From an uncultured Lachnospiraceae bacterium (GTDB lineage Bacteria; Bacillota; Clostridia; Lachnospirales; Lachnospiraceae), in the NCBI GenBank assembly GCA_902775555.1, contig CACYMQ010000040.1, forward strand, positions 1 through 50,671: a stretch of DNA of 50,671 bases, given 5' to 3'. The notes under the pieces were generated by a model, which saw nothing but the letters and a program-made list of their open reading frames with translations, was not told where the DNA came from and did no database searches. Position numbers and translations under genes: made by a program. Below, piece after piece: positions 9,059 through 18,885 of this stretch (positions are counted from its first letter, which is position 1; every line of letters starts with the position of its first letter).

Positions 9059-9087
9059 TTGAATAAAGGGCTCTTTTCTGATAAAAT
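9059..9087 (+). promoter_or_regulatory. Promoter of the pyrimidine unit
   Basis: TTGAAT (9059-9064) and TAAAAT (9082-9087) with a 17-base spacer. The -10 box lies in the loop of a weak hairpin, CTCTTTT (9071-9077) with AAAAGAG (9088-9094), followed by GTTTTG, which may end the upstream LytTR transcript. No PyrR attenuator could be recognised in the short leader. Confidence 0.6.
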
Positions 9088-9157
9088 AAAAGAGGTTTTG
9101 TCTGCTCGAAACGTTTAAGGGATGATCGGAACCTATATGCCAGAAAGGAGAACAGGC

Positions 9158-10444
9158 ATGATCATAAAAAACGGAACGATTGTAGACCCCTCACAGGGGA
9201 TGGAAGAGATCGGTACGGTCTATATCAGGAACAACCGGATAGAGAAGGTGGTTCCCGGTGATTATGTACCTTCGGATGAAGAGAAGGAAGAGGATATCCT
9301 CGATGCGGCAGGTAAATATGTGATGCCGGGACTGATCGATCTTCATGTACATTTCAGAGATCCCGGTCAGACCTATAAAGAAGATATCGGGACAGGAGCG
9401 GCGGCAGCGGCTGCGGGCGGAGTTACCACCGTGTGTGCCATGCCGAATACGGTTCCTGCTGTAGACTGCGTAGAAACACTGAAGTATGTGCAGGAGAAAG
9501 CGAAATCCTCGGCATCCATCCGCGTGGAACAGGTTTCGGCCATTACCCTCGGCGAAAAGGGGGATACGCTGGTGGATATCCCGGCCATGAAGGAAGCGGG
9601 AGCCGTGGCTTTCTCAGAGGACGGAAAAAGTGTGATGGATACACTGGTTTTCCGGGAAGGGCTGAAGAAGATTGCGGAAGCCGGAGGTGTGGTCATGTCC
9701 CATTGTGAGGACAGGGATCTGGTGAACGGCGGAGTGATGAACGCCGGACCGAAGCAGGAAGAGCTCGGATATCCGGGGATCACAAATGCGGTAGAAGACG
9801 TGATCGCTGCCAGGGACATTTTCATGGCAGCCGAACAGGGGGCCAGACTGCATCTTTGTCATTGCTCCACAAAGGGAACCGTGGAACTGATGCGTATGGC
9901 CAAACGGCTTGGCTATGATGTGACCGCGGAGGTGTGCCCGCATCATTTTACACTGACGGAGACGAATATCCCGGGAGATGAAGGAAATTACAAGATGAAT
10001 CCGCCTCTTCGGAGTGAAGAAGATGTACAGGCGCTTATCGGGGGACTGGCAGACGGGACCATGGATGTGATCTCTACCGATCATGCACCCCACGGTGAAG
10101 AAGAGAAGCAGAAAGGCTTTCAGTCACCCTTTGGGATCGTGGGTCTTGAAACCAGTGCGGCACTTACCTTTACGGCACTGGTGGCGCCGGGTCTCATATC
10201 CATGAGCAGGATGGTGGAGCTGATGAGTACGAATCCTGCAAAGGTGATCCGCATGGATGCGGAAAGAGGAACCCTTCGTGCAGGAGCGCTGGCGGATGTA
10301 ACGGTGTTCGATCCGAATGTGGTCTGGACGGTGGATCCCGGACAGTTCCGGTCGAAGGGACGTAATACACCCTTTGCGGGGAAGACGCTGGTAGGACGCG
10401 TTACTGCCACGATCTGTGACGGACAGGTCGTATATCAGATATAA
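9158..10444 (+). CDS. pyrC: Dihydroorotase
   Basis: Closes carbamoyl-aspartate to dihydroorotate, the third step of pyrimidine synthesis, in the cytosol. It belongs to the amidohydrolase fold: the metal-binding HVHFRDPG motif lies near residue 60 and the late Asp motif STDHAPHG near residue 310. Other family segments are GVTTVCAMPNT and SHCEDRDL. I chose ATG 9158 because AAAGGAG lies just upstream and MIIKNGTIVDPS is the typical family start; the ATG at 9122 would add 12 residues without a ribosome site. The length of 428 residues is normal. It opens the operon pyrC-pyrF-pyrK-pyrD, 23 bases before pyrF. Confidence 0.96.
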   Translation: MIIKNGTIVDPSQGMEEIGTVYIRNNRIEKVVPGDYVPSDEEKEEDILDAAGKYVMPGLIDLHVHFRDPGQTYKEDIGTGAAAAAAGGVTTVCAMPNTVPAVDCVETLKYVQEKAKSSASIRVEQVSAITLGEKGDTLVDIPAMKEAGAVAFSEDGKSVMDTLVFREGLKKIAEAGGVVMSHCEDRDLVNGGVMNAGPKQEELGYPGITNAVEDVIAARDIFMAAEQGARLHLCHCSTKGTVELMRMAKRLGYDVTAEVCPHHFTLTETNIPGDEGNYKMNPPLRSEEDVQALIGGLADGTMDVISTDHAPHGEEEKQKGFQSPFGIVGLETSAALTFTALVAPGLISMSRMVELMSTNPAKVIRMDAERGTLRAGALADVTVFDPNVVWTVDPGQFRSKGRNTPFAGKTLVGRVTATICDGQVVYQI

Positions 10445-10467
10445 TAATACAATTAGGAGAAAGACAA

Positions 10468-11394
10468 ATGATTTCAAAACTGATCAACGAGATTAAGAAA
10501 AAAAATGCACCCATCGTAGTCGGACTTGACCCGCAGCTGGGATTTCTTCCCAAAAAACTGATGAAGGCGGGGATCAGGGAATACGGAAAGTCCCTGGAGG
10601 CGGTTGCAGCTGCGGTTTTCGAGTTTAATAAAGCGATCATAGATGCAACCTGTGATCTGATCCCTGCAGTGAAGCCGCAGGTGGCTATGTATGAGCAGTT
10701 CGGTGTATCCGGTCTGGTGGCATTCCGTGAGACGGTGGAATATGCCAAGTCCAAGGGCCTGATCGTGATCGGTGATATTAAGAGAGGGGATATCGGTTCC
10801 ACCTCCGGTGCCTATGCTGTCGGCCATATCGGCACCATTCAGGTAGAAGGAGAAACCTTTGCACCCTTTGATGAGGATATGGTGACCGTGAACCCGTATC
10901 TCGGATCGGACGGAGTGAAACCCTTCATCCAGGTCTGCAACGAAAATGACAGAGGGATCTTCGTACTTGTGAAGACCTCCAATCCCTCATCGGGAGAATT
11001 CCAGGACCGCGAGATCGACGGACGTCCGCTGTATGAGTTGGTGGGAGAGCAGGTTGCCGCCTGGGGCGAAGAATCCATGGACGGTGACTACAGCAATGTC
11101 GGTGCGGTGGTTGGAGCAACGTATCCCGAACAGGGACGTGTCCTCAGAAAACTGATGCCGAAGACCTATATCCTGGTGCCGGGATACGGCGCACAGGGAG
11201 GACAGGGAAAGGATCTGGTGGACTTCTTCAATGAGGACGGACTGGGAGCCATCATCAATTCTTCCAGAGGCATCATAGCCGCTTATACGAAATCCGAATA
11301 CGCGAAGTTCGGAGAGGAACATTTTGCCGATGCATCCCGTCAGGCGGTTGTAGATATGCTGGATGATATCCGGGGAGCGCTTGGCAGCAAATAG
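10468..11394 (+). CDS. pyrF: Orotidine-5'-phosphate decarboxylase (long type)
   Basis: Converts OMP to UMP, the last step of the de novo pathway. The catalytic segment DIKRGDIGST is visible near residue 93. VVGLDPQLGFLPK near the N-terminus binds the ribose phosphate side in this family. At 308 residues it is of the longer group found in mycobacteria and many Clostridia, not the 230-residue E. coli type. ATG 10468 follows TTAGGAGAAAG. The next gene, pyrK, starts ten bases after the stop, so the genes are co-transcribed. Confidence 0.95.
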   Translation: MISKLINEIKKKNAPIVVGLDPQLGFLPKKLMKAGIREYGKSLEAVAAAVFEFNKAIIDATCDLIPAVKPQVAMYEQFGVSGLVAFRETVEYAKSKGLIVIGDIKRGDIGSTSGAYAVGHIGTIQVEGETFAPFDEDMVTVNPYLGSDGVKPFIQVCNENDRGIFVLVKTSNPSSGEFQDREIDGRPLYELVGEQVAAWGEESMDGDYSNVGAVVGATYPEQGRVLRKLMPKTYILVPGYGAQGGQGKDLVDFFNEDGLGAIINSSRGIIAAYTKSEYAKFGEEHFADASRQAVVDMLDDIRGALGSK

Positions 11395-11404
11395 AGGGTG
11401 TGTT

Positions 11405-12187
11405 ATGAAAAAACAAATGATCACGGCTGAGGTGGTAAGCCAGAACCGTGTAACAGATGATATATACAGTATGGTGCTGAAGGCCGGGGAGATCGCAAAG
11501 GAGGCGGTTCCCGGGCAGTTCGTATCGCTTTATTCCGCAGACGGTTCCAGACTGCTCCCGCGCCCCATCAGTCTCTGTGAGATCAACAGAAACAAGGGGA
11601 CGCTGCGTCTGGTATATCGTGTGGTCGGAAAGGGGACGGAGGAATTCTCCGGATACAAGTCCGGTGATACCGTCCGGGTCATGGGACCTCTGGGAAACGG
11701 ATTCTCGCTGGAAGGCAGCCAGCCCATCCTGATGGGCGGAGGGATCGGTATCCCGCCCATGCTGGAGCTGGCAAAGCAGCTGTCGGAACAGGGGATCTCC
11801 AAGAAGGATATCCATGTGATCCTCGGTTACCGGGATCATGCATTTCTGGCGGATGATTTTAAGAAGTACGCCACCATACATATCACCAGTGACAGCGGAG
11901 AGGTTGGCTTCAAGGGGAATGTTGTGGAGTACGTACGGGAAGCAAACCTGATGGGAGACATGATCTATGCCTGCGGGCCGACTCCCATGCTCCGGGCCAT
12001 TAAGCGGTATGCTTATGAAAATGATCTGCCGGCGCAGCTCTCGCTGGAAGAGCGTATGGCCTGTGGGATCGGGGCGTGCCTGGCCTGTGTCTGCACAACG
12101 GCAGAGGTGGATGAGCATTTCAAGGTGACCACCAGAAGAGTCTGCAAGGACGGACCGGTATTTTTCGCAGAGGAGGTGGAGCTGTAA
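11405..12187 (+). CDS. pyrK: Dihydroorotate dehydrogenase B, electron transfer subunit
   Basis: The FAD and 2Fe-2S subunit passes electrons from dihydroorotate, oxidised by PyrD, to NAD. RPISLCEI is the FAD-binding segment and GGGIGIPPMLELAK the NAD-binding one. The C-terminal Cys cluster CGIGACLACVC, with a further Cys in RRVCKDGPVF, is the iron-sulphur site. I chose ATG 11405; an earlier in-frame start at 11363 would lie inside pyrF. The TAA stop overlaps the pyrD ATG by one base (TAATG), which implies coupled translation and equal amounts of the two subunits. Confidence 0.95.
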   Translation: MKKQMITAEVVSQNRVTDDIYSMVLKAGEIAKEAVPGQFVSLYSADGSRLLPRPISLCEINRNKGTLRLVYRVVGKGTEEFSGYKSGDTVRVMGPLGNGFSLEGSQPILMGGGIGIPPMLELAKQLSEQGISKKDIHVILGYRDHAFLADDFKKYATIHITSDSGEVGFKGNVVEYVREANLMGDMIYACGPTPMLRAIKRYAYENDLPAQLSLEERMACGIGACLACVCTTAEVDEHFKVTTRRVCKDGPVFFAEEVEL

Positions 12188-13089
12188 TGATCGATACATC
12201 CGTAACCATCTGCGGTGTTACCATGAAGAATCCGGTAACGGTTGCTTCCGGCACCTTCGGGTCCGGTATGGAATATGACGAGTTCGTTGATGTAAGCCGG
12301 CTTGGCGCCGTCACCACCAAGGGCGTGGCGCTGACACCCTGGGCCGGGAATCCCACTCCGAGGATCGCCGAGACCTACGGGGGGATGATGAATGCAGTGG
12401 GACTCCAAAATCCGGGGATCGAGGAATTCCTGAAGACGGATCTGGAATTTCTTAAGAAGAAGGATACGAAGATCATAGTAAATGTCTGTGGTCATTCCGA
12501 AGAGGAATATGTCGCTGTAGTGGAACGTCTGGCTGAGGAGCCGGTGGATCTTCTTGAGATCAATGTGTCCTGCCCGAATGTCAAGGAGGGCGGTATCGCA
12601 TTTGGCGTAGATCCCGGTGCGCTGGAGCATATCACCAAAGAGGTGAAGAAGAAGGCGAAGCAGCCGGTCATCATGAAGCTGTCACCGAATGTGACGGATA
12701 TCACGGAGATGGCAAAGGCGGCGGTTGCGGGAGGTGCAGATGCACTGTCCCTCATCAATACGCTGACCGGAATGAAGATCGATATCCACAGTAGACGCTT
12801 TGCCGTAGCCAACCGGACCGGCGGAGTATCCGGACCGGCGATAAAGCCCATCGCGGTGCGCATGGTCTATCAGGTGTGTCATGCGGTGGAGGTTCCCGTG
12901 ATCGGGATGGGAGGGATCTCATCTGCAGAGGATGCGATAGAGTTTATCATGGCGGGTGCGACGGTGGTGTCCGTCGGAACGGCAAATTTCCGGAATCCCT
13001 TTGTTACGGAGGAAGTGATACGGGGGATCGAAGATTTTATGAAGGAGCAGAAGCTGGAGTCTTTGGATCAGATCCGGAAATGCTTATAG
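12187..13089 (+). CDS. pyrD: Dihydroorotate dehydrogenase B, catalytic subunit
   Basis: Class 1B FMN enzyme oxidising dihydroorotate to orotate, partner of PyrK. The catalytic Cys lies in NVSCPNVKEGG near residue 127. ASGTFGSG, GAVTTKGV and the C-terminal phosphate-binding GMGGISSAEDAIEFI are typical. The 300-residue length is normal. The gene overlaps pyrK by one base and is followed after 17 bases by a small membrane protein gene. Confidence 0.97.
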   Translation: MIDTSVTICGVTMKNPVTVASGTFGSGMEYDEFVDVSRLGAVTTKGVALTPWAGNPTPRIAETYGGMMNAVGLQNPGIEEFLKTDLEFLKKKDTKIIVNVCGHSEEEYVAVVERLAEEPVDLLEINVSCPNVKEGGIAFGVDPGALEHITKEVKKKAKQPVIMKLSPNVTDITEMAKAAVAGGADALSLINTLTGMKIDIHSRRFAVANRTGGVSGPAIKPIAVRMVYQVCHAVEVPVIGMGGISSAEDAIEFIMAGATVVSVGTANFRNPFVTEEVIRGIEDFMKEQKLESLDQIRKCL

Positions 13090-13106
13090 GATGGTAAGAT
13101 AGGACA

Positions 13107-13427
13107 GTGTTTTCACGTAGAAGAAAAAGAAAGAAGTACACATTTGCAGATGACCGGGTGGCAGTGGAAACCACCATTTCCCTGATCTTCGGAGGATTAT
13201 CGATCCTTGTGAGTGTGGGATGCATCATCTACAGCGCCATTGTAGCGGGGCAGGTGTCGGATCGTGTGGGGGTTCTGATGCTGATCGCTCTGGTGATGGC
13301 CATCACCGGACTGGGGTTCGGTATCGCCTCCTTTCGGGTGGTGGAAGGAGACAACAATGTGAAAAGGACATCGGTGATCCTTTCGATACTTGCACTGGTG
13401 CTTCTTCTGGCATTGTATTTGATCTAG
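13107..13427 (+). CDS. Small three-helix membrane protein, DUF6142-like
   Basis: 106 residues: a basic N-terminus (FSRRRKRKKY) and then three hydrophobic helices, at about 25-46, 55-76 and 88-105. The arrangement resembles DUF6142 proteins of Lachnospiraceae, but I assign this from memory of the pattern only. The start is GTG at 13107, with only a weak ribosome site. It lies in the pyrimidine unit between pyrD and the M29-like gene. Function unknown. Confidence 0.65.
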   Translation: MFSRRRKRKKYTFADDRVAVETTISLIFGGLSILVSVGCIIYSAIVAGQVSDRVGVLMLIALVMAITGLGFGIASFRVVEGDNNVKRTSVILSILALVLLLALYLI

Positions 13428-13464
13428 ACATATAGTATGGGGATGTTGTAGTAAGGGGTTTGGC

Positions 13465-15597
13465 ATGACTGGAGATAGAGCGACCCTGCTGGAGCGGCTG
13501 GAGCTGGCGAGAGGCAGGGTCATGGAACTGAAGAATGAGGATGTGGGAGCGATGTTCCCGGATCAAATACCGGCAGAGATCAGGGTGGCACTGACTGCTT
13601 ATACGGAAGCAGTCTGTGACTATCTTGGTTCCTGCTTTTTTGTTATGGACCGGCTGGGGGAGGGACTGTTCCGGGAGGAAGGCCCGAGGGTTTCGGACTG
13701 GTCGGGGATCTCTCCGGAAGAATGGAAAGAGATCAATCATATGCTCTATCAGCCTCTTGCAGACGGAGCATATGAAACCAGCTTTGCAAACCCGGAACAG
13801 GCTGCCCGGCTGGGGACCTACGGAGAAGTGCTTTCCTTTCTGATGGCGGAACTGTACAGTATGCCGGCCTATCTCTTTGACGGAAAGCTCTTTATGATCG
13901 TAACTCTGGTGGAACTGTTCCTGGAGATCTTCGGAAAGTTCACCCAGGATACGGCACCTGCGGAAGCAAGAGTCCGTGAAGCCGCAGCATTTTACGCAGA
14001 GGATTATGCGGAGGAGATCGTGTCTCTCCGGTTACGGGATCAGTTTGTTCCTGCCGGGGGCGTGCTCTATCAGATCCTTATGGAAGAGGATCTGACGGAT
14101 GAGAGGTATCTCTATAAGTACGGAGAATATATCTCCGATACGGAACTTCGTTTATCCCGGTTCATGCAGACTCTCTCCAAAGAGGAGATCGATTCCATGG
14201 CCCGCACATTTACAAAGGGATTTCGAAGGGGATTTGAGACGATGCGGATCCCGTTTGAGGGAAAGGAAACCGTATCGCTCCGTTATGCCATAGGGCAGGA
14301 GCGGATGATGCGGAGAGTGGCGGAGCAGTTTCAGGAAATGGGACTTTCCCCCATCATGACACGTGCGGCAGGCAGCCGTCTGAACCGGAAGGGCGTCGTT
14401 CGTCAGGGCGTGATCTCCGGTCCGGTATGCAGACAGTTTGAATATGATCACCGGATGGATGAAGCAATCTTCCTCGGAAGAAGATATATGGAACGTAAGC
14501 TGGCAGCCCAGAAGGAGGTGCTGGAGGAGCTGGCGCCCCTGCTGGGAAAGTATGCGGGACCGGCCCTGGTGGAGACCTTCGGAGAGGACACATTTCTGCC
14601 GGAAGCGAAGGACGGGATCATCCGTCTTACGGAAGAGCAGCAGGCGCTTTCCACGGAACTGACAGGGCTTCAGTCACAGCTGCTGGAGAGATATCTTCCC
14701 GGAAAGGATTACAGCTTTTCCATCATTGCCTATCCCAATCCGAAGATCGGAGACCGTTTTGAAGAGATCTTCCGGGAGACCGTGCGGATCAATACCCTTT
14801 CCAACGAGGTCTATCTGCCGTTGCAGCAGAAGCTGATCGATGTGATGGATCTGGCGGATCACATCCTGGTGGAGGGTGCGGGCGACAATCGTACCCGTAT
14901 GAAGGTGACCATGCGGAAGCTGCAGGATCCGGAGCATGAGACACAGTTTGAGAACTGTGTGGCGGATGTAAATATCCCCCTCGGTGAGGTCTTTACTTCT
15001 CCGGTGCTGGAGAATACCGAAGGGACGCTGCATGTCAGCGGGGTTTATCTGAACGGGTATTTCTTCAAAGACCTGGAGATCACGTTCAGGGACGGGATGG
15101 TGGAGGAATACCGCTGCGGCAATTACGAGGATGAAGAAGCAGGGAAGCGTTATATCCGTGAGAATATCCTGTTTCATCATGCGTCACTTCCCATCGGGGA
15201 ATTTGCCATCGGGACAAATGTTCCGGCTTATCGTATGGCAGGAAGATATGACATCCTGGGCAAGCTGCCCATCCTGATCGTCGAAAAGACAGGACCGCAT
15301 TTTGCTCTCGGAGATACCTGCTACAGCCATATGGAGGATACGGCAGTCTATAATCCGGACGGGAAGGAGATCATTTCCAGGGAGAACCGGTTCTCCGTGC
15401 TCCGGGATACCGAGCCGGAGAAGGCATATTTTAACTGCCACACGGATATCACCATTCCTTATGAGGAGATCGGACGGATCACGGCCGTATATCCGGACGG
15501 GAGTGAGAAGGATCTGCTCAGGGAAGGGCGTTTCGTACTTCCGGGAACAGAGGCTTTAAATGCAGATCAGATGAACCGGACAGAGGACAGAATATGA
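13465..15597 (+). CDS. M29-family (AmpS/PepS-like) metallo-aminopeptidase with long N-terminal extension
   Basis: The C-terminal half (about residues 330-700) resembles M29 aminopeptidases. Candidate metal ligands are Glu in GEVFTSP (near 508), Glu in GEFAIGTN (near 579), His in HFALGDTCY (near 612) and the His-x-Asp of CHTDITIP (near 659). The order and spacing match the family, in which two divalent metals sit between two domains. The first 320 residues have no family I recognise; they are acidic and mostly helical. Usual M29 enzymes have about 410 residues, so 710 is unusually long. ATG 13465 follows AAGGGG. Its last four bases (ATGA) overlap the deoB start, so translation is probably coupled with deoB. 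Substrate unknown. Confidence 0.75.
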   Translation: MTGDRATLLERLELARGRVMELKNEDVGAMFPDQIPAEIRVALTAYTEAVCDYLGSCFFVMDRLGEGLFREEGPRVSDWSGISPEEWKEINHMLYQPLADGAYETSFANPEQAARLGTYGEVLSFLMAELYSMPAYLFDGKLFMIVTLVELFLEIFGKFTQDTAPAEARVREAAAFYAEDYAEEIVSLRLRDQFVPAGGVLYQILMEEDLTDERYLYKYGEYISDTELRLSRFMQTLSKEEIDSMARTFTKGFRRGFETMRIPFEGKETVSLRYAIGQERMMRRVAEQFQEMGLSPIMTRAAGSRLNRKGVVRQGVISGPVCRQFEYDHRMDEAIFLGRRYMERKLAAQKEVLEELAPLLGKYAGPALVETFGEDTFLPEAKDGIIRLTEEQQALSTELTGLQSQLLERYLPGKDYSFSIIAYPNPKIGDRFEEIFRETVRINTLSNEVYLPLQQKLIDVMDLADHILVEGAGDNRTRMKVTMRKLQDPEHETQFENCVADVNIPLGEVFTSPVLENTEGTLHVSGVYLNGYFFKDLEITFRDGMVEEYRCGNYEDEEAGKRYIRENILFHHASLPIGEFAIGTNVPAYRMAGRYDILGKLPILIVEKTGPHFALGDTCYSHMEDTAVYNPDGKEIISRENRFSVLRDTEPEKAYFNCHTDITIPYEEIGRITAVYPDGSEKDLLREGRFVLPGTEALNADQMNRTEDRI

Positions 15598-16766
15598 AGA
15601 ATAAACGTGTCATATGGATCGTACTTGACAGTGTCGGCATCGGTGCCATGCCGGATGCGGACCGCTTCGGGGATACGGGCGCGGATACGCTGGGACATAT
15701 CGCAGAAGCATATCCGGACATACGGATCCCGAATCTTCGGTCATTGGGGCTCGGATGCATCGAAGGTGCGGCTCCGGCCATCGGAAGAGTTCCGAAACCC
15801 ATAGGCGTCTATGGAAAGGCGGCTGAGGTCTCCGACGGGAAGGATTCCGTGACCGGGCACTGGGAAATGATCGGCATCCGTACGAAGGAGCCGTTTCAGA
15901 CGTTCCCTGACGGCTTTCCCGACAGGATCGTAAATGCATTTACGGAGGCGGCAGGGATCCCCGGGGTTCTGGGGAACTGCGTGGACTCAGGTACGGCGAT
16001 CATTCAAAGACTGGGACGTGAACATGAAGAAACGGGAAAACCGATCCTTTATACGTCACAGGATTCGGTATTTCAGATCGCGGCGTCCGAAGAGACCTTC
16101 GGACTGGACAGGCTCTACCGGATCTGCGAGATCGCAAGAGCGCAGCTGACGGGGAAGGACCTGATGGCCAGGGTGATAGCCCGGCCGTTCATAAGAAATC
16201 CGGAAGGAGAGGGATATGTAAGGACCTCCAACCGGCATGATTACGCCATCCATCCGGGAGAGGAGAATCTGCTGGCCTATCTGGCGGAGGCGGGAGTACC
16301 GGTGATCTCCGTGGGTAAGATCAATGATCTTTTCTCCGGATGCGGGATACGGAAGGCATATAAAACAGTTAACAATCCGGATGGAGTTAACCGGACACTG
16401 GAGGTGATGCAGGACGAGAAGGAGGGCCTGATCTTCACGAATCTGGTTGAGTTTGACTCCACCTGGGGACATAGAAGAGATGTGAGGGGATATAAGGAAG
16501 GTCTGGAATATTTTGACCTTCGTCTCCCGGAGATCATGGAGGCGATGCAGGAGGAGGATCTTCTGATCCTGACTGCGGACCATGGATGTGACCCTTCTTA
16601 CAAAGGGACGGATCATACAAGGGAATATGTACCGATCCTGCTGTACGGACATGGGATCACGCCGAAGGATCTCGGAATCAGAACGAGTTTTGCGGATCTC
16701 GGAGAAACGGTGGGGCAGCTGTTCGGGGTGCAACACCTGCCGATGGGAACTGCGATTAAGTATTAA
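15594..16766 (+). CDS. deoB: Phosphopentomutase
   Basis: Interconverts (deoxy)ribose-1-phosphate and the 5-phosphate, feeding nucleoside sugars to the pentose pathway. The metal-binding start [13 protein letters not shown], the catalytic Thr region [10 protein letters not shown], and the late metal motifs [11 protein letters not shown] and TADHGCDPS are all present. The 390-residue length is standard. It overlaps the preceding gene by four bases and precedes an EF-G-like gene by 23 bases. The pyrimidine-nucleoside phosphorylase two genes downstream makes its substrate. Confidence 0.96.
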   Translation: MKNKRVIWIVLDSVGIGAMPDADRFGDTGADTLGHIAEAYPDIRIPNLRSLGLGCIEGAAPAIGRVPKPIGVYGKAAEVSDGKDSVTGHWEMIGIRTKEPFQTFPDGFPDRIVNAFTEAAGIPGVLGNCVDSGTAIIQRLGREHEETGKPILYTSQDSVFQIAASEETFGLDRLYRICEIARAQLTGKDLMARVIARPFIRNPEGEGYVRTSNRHDYAIHPGEENLLAYLAEAGVPVISVGKINDLFSGCGIRKAYKTVNNPDGVNRTLEVMQDEKEGLIFTNLVEFDSTWGHRRDVRGYKEGLEYFDLRLPEIMEAMQEEDLLILTADHGCDPSYKGTDHTREYVPILLYGHGITPKDLGIRTSFADLGETVGQLFGVQHLPMGTAIKY

Positions 16767-16789
16767 AACATTTTATGGGGAGGTAGCAA

Positions 16790-18859
16790 ATGAACGTATT
16801 TACAACAGACAAGATCAGAAATGTGGTACTGCTTGGACATGGAGGATGCGGAAAGACATCGTTGGTGGAAGCCATTGCATATCTGTCCGGGATGACAAAC
16901 CGGATGGGAAGTACGGACAACGGAAATACCATCAGTGATTATGACAAGGAAGAGATCAAGAGAAAGATCTCTCTGAAGACTTCCGTTGTACCCGTGGAGT
17001 GGGACGGGTACAAGATCAATCTTCTGGATACTCCGGGATTCCAGGACTTCATCGGTGAGGCTGAGGAAGCGGTTTCGGTAGCGGATGCCGCCATCATCGT
17101 TATTTCCGGTAAGGCCGGTATCGAAGTCGGGACAAAGCGTGCATGGGATCTTTGCGAGAAGAGAAAGCTTCCGCGTATGTTCTTTGTAACGGACATGGAT
17201 GTGGATAAGGCCAGCTTCCGTCAGATCGTACAGGAGCTTCAGGAGATGTATGGAAAGCATATCGCACCGTTCCATCTGCCGATCCGTGAGAATGAGCAGT
17301 TTGTCGGCTATGTAAATGTCATCCAGCAGAAGGCGAAGCGCTGGAACGACAAGGGCACGGTAGATAAGTCCGATGTGCCGGATTATTCCTATGAGAATCT
17401 GGGGATCTGCCGCGATGCCCTGATCGAGGCGGTTGCGGAGACCAGTGAGGAATATATGGAACGTTACTTCGAGGGAGACACCTTCTCCGAGGATGAGATC
17501 CGTCAGGCACTCCATGTGGGTGTCGTAGACGGTTCCGTGGTTCCCGTGCTCATGGGATCCAACACCCTGGGACGCGGTATGTTCACTCTGATGGCGGATA
17601 TCATCAAGTATTTCCCGAGCCCGGACCGTTGCAAATGCGCAGGTATCATGACACAGAGCAATGAAGTCTTTGAGGCGGACTATAACTTCGCAAAACCGAA
17701 GTCGGCATATATCTTCAAGACCATCGCCGATCCGTATATCGGTAAGTATTCCCTGATCAAGGTAAATTCAGGCGTACTGAAGCCGGAGGATGTGCTCTTC
17801 AATTATCACAGGGATGTGGATGAACGTCTGGGCAAGCTCTATACCATCTGCGGAAATAAGGTGGAAGAGGTGAAGGAGCTTCATGCAGGCGATATCGGAG
17901 CACTTGCAAAGCTGACAGACAGCCAGACGACGGATACCCTGTCCACCAGAAAGGTTCCGGTCACCTATATCCGTACGGTCATCTCCAAGCCTTACGTATA
18001 CAGAAGATATCAGGCTGTAAATAAGGGCGATGAGGATAAGATCTCCCAGGCACTGTCCAAGATGATGATGGAGGATCTGACACTGAAGAGCGTAAACGAC
18101 AGTGAGAACGGACAGACCCTTCTGTACGGTATCAGTGCACAGCATCTGGATGTGGTGAAAAATGTGCTTCAGGAGAAGTATAAGGTTGAGATCGAACTGT
18201 CCCGTCCGAGGATCGCGTTCAAGGAGACCATCAACGGGAAGTCCGATACCGAATACAAGTATAAGAAGCAGTCCGGCGGACACGGTCAGTACGGACATGT
18301 CAAGATCAAGATGGAGCCCTCCGGAGATATGGAAACCGCTTATGTATTTGAGCAGATCGTTGTAGGCGGTGCGGTTCCGAAGAATTATTTCCCGGCAGTT
18401 GAAAAGGGTATCGCAGAATCCGTAAAGAGCGGTCCTCTTGCCAAGTATCCCGTAACGGGCGTTAAGGTGATCCTCTATGATGGAAGCTATCATACGGTTG
18501 ACTCCTCGGAGCTTGCCTTCAAGGTCGCTACGGAGCAGGCCTTCAAGAAGGGCTTTATGGATGCAAAGCCGGTACTGCTTGAGCCCATCGCAAGTCTGAA
18601 GGTTGTTGTGCCGGATGAGTTCACCGGTGATGTTATGGGCGATCTGAACAAGAGACGTGCCCGTGTACTCGGTATGAACCCCATCGAGGGCGGTCTGCAG
18701 GAGGTTCTGGCGGATATCCCCTATATGGAGCTTTATGAGTATGATACCAAGCTTTATTCCATGACCAGGGGCAGCGGCATTTTCTCCTATGAGTTTGCAC
18801 GCTATGAGCAGGCTCCGGAAGAAGTTGCCAAGGGCGAGATCGAGAAGAATAAAGACTGA
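16790..18859 (+). CDS. Elongation factor G-like translational GTPase
   Basis: 689 residues with the five-domain EF-G layout. The P-loop GHGGCGKTS lies near residue 17, switch II is DTPGFQDF, and the domain IV core GGHGQYGHVKI is present. The guanine-recognition motif, normally NKxD, reads TDMD at about 134-137, and switch I (EEIKRKISLKTS) departs from the RGIT consensus of canonical EF-G. This argues for a paralogue of the EF-G2 type, not the main translocase. ATG 16790 follows GGGGAGG. Between deoB and the nucleoside phosphorylase gene its placement looks like operon insertion, without a known functional link. Confidence 0.9.
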   Translation: MNVFTTDKIRNVVLLGHGGCGKTSLVEAIAYLSGMTNRMGSTDNGNTISDYDKEEIKRKISLKTSVVPVEWDGYKINLLDTPGFQDFIGEAEEAVSVADAAIIVISGKAGIEVGTKRAWDLCEKRKLPRMFFVTDMDVDKASFRQIVQELQEMYGKHIAPFHLPIRENEQFVGYVNVIQQKAKRWNDKGTVDKSDVPDYSYENLGICRDALIEAVAETSEEYMERYFEGDTFSEDEIRQALHVGVVDGSVVPVLMGSNTLGRGMFTLMADIIKYFPSPDRCKCAGIMTQSNEVFEADYNFAKPKSAYIFKTIADPYIGKYSLIKVNSGVLKPEDVLFNYHRDVDERLGKLYTICGNKVEEVKELHAGDIGALAKLTDSQTTDTLSTRKVPVTYIRTVISKPYVYRRYQAVNKGDEDKISQALSKMMMEDLTLKSVNDSENGQTLLYGISAQHLDVVKNVLQEKYKVEIELSRPRIAFKETINGKSDTEYKYKKQSGGHGQYGHVKIKMEPSGDMETAYVFEQIVVGGAVPKNYFPAVEKGIAESVKSGPLAKYPVTGVKVILYDGSYHTVDSSELAFKVATEQAFKKGFMDAKPVLLEPIASLKVVVPDEFTGDVMGDLNKRRARVLGMNPIEGGLQEVLADIPYMELYEYDTKLYSMTRGSGIFSYEFARYEQAPEEVAKGEIEKNKD

Positions 18860-18885
18860 TCGGAAGAGTGAAAGAGGAAAGACAT

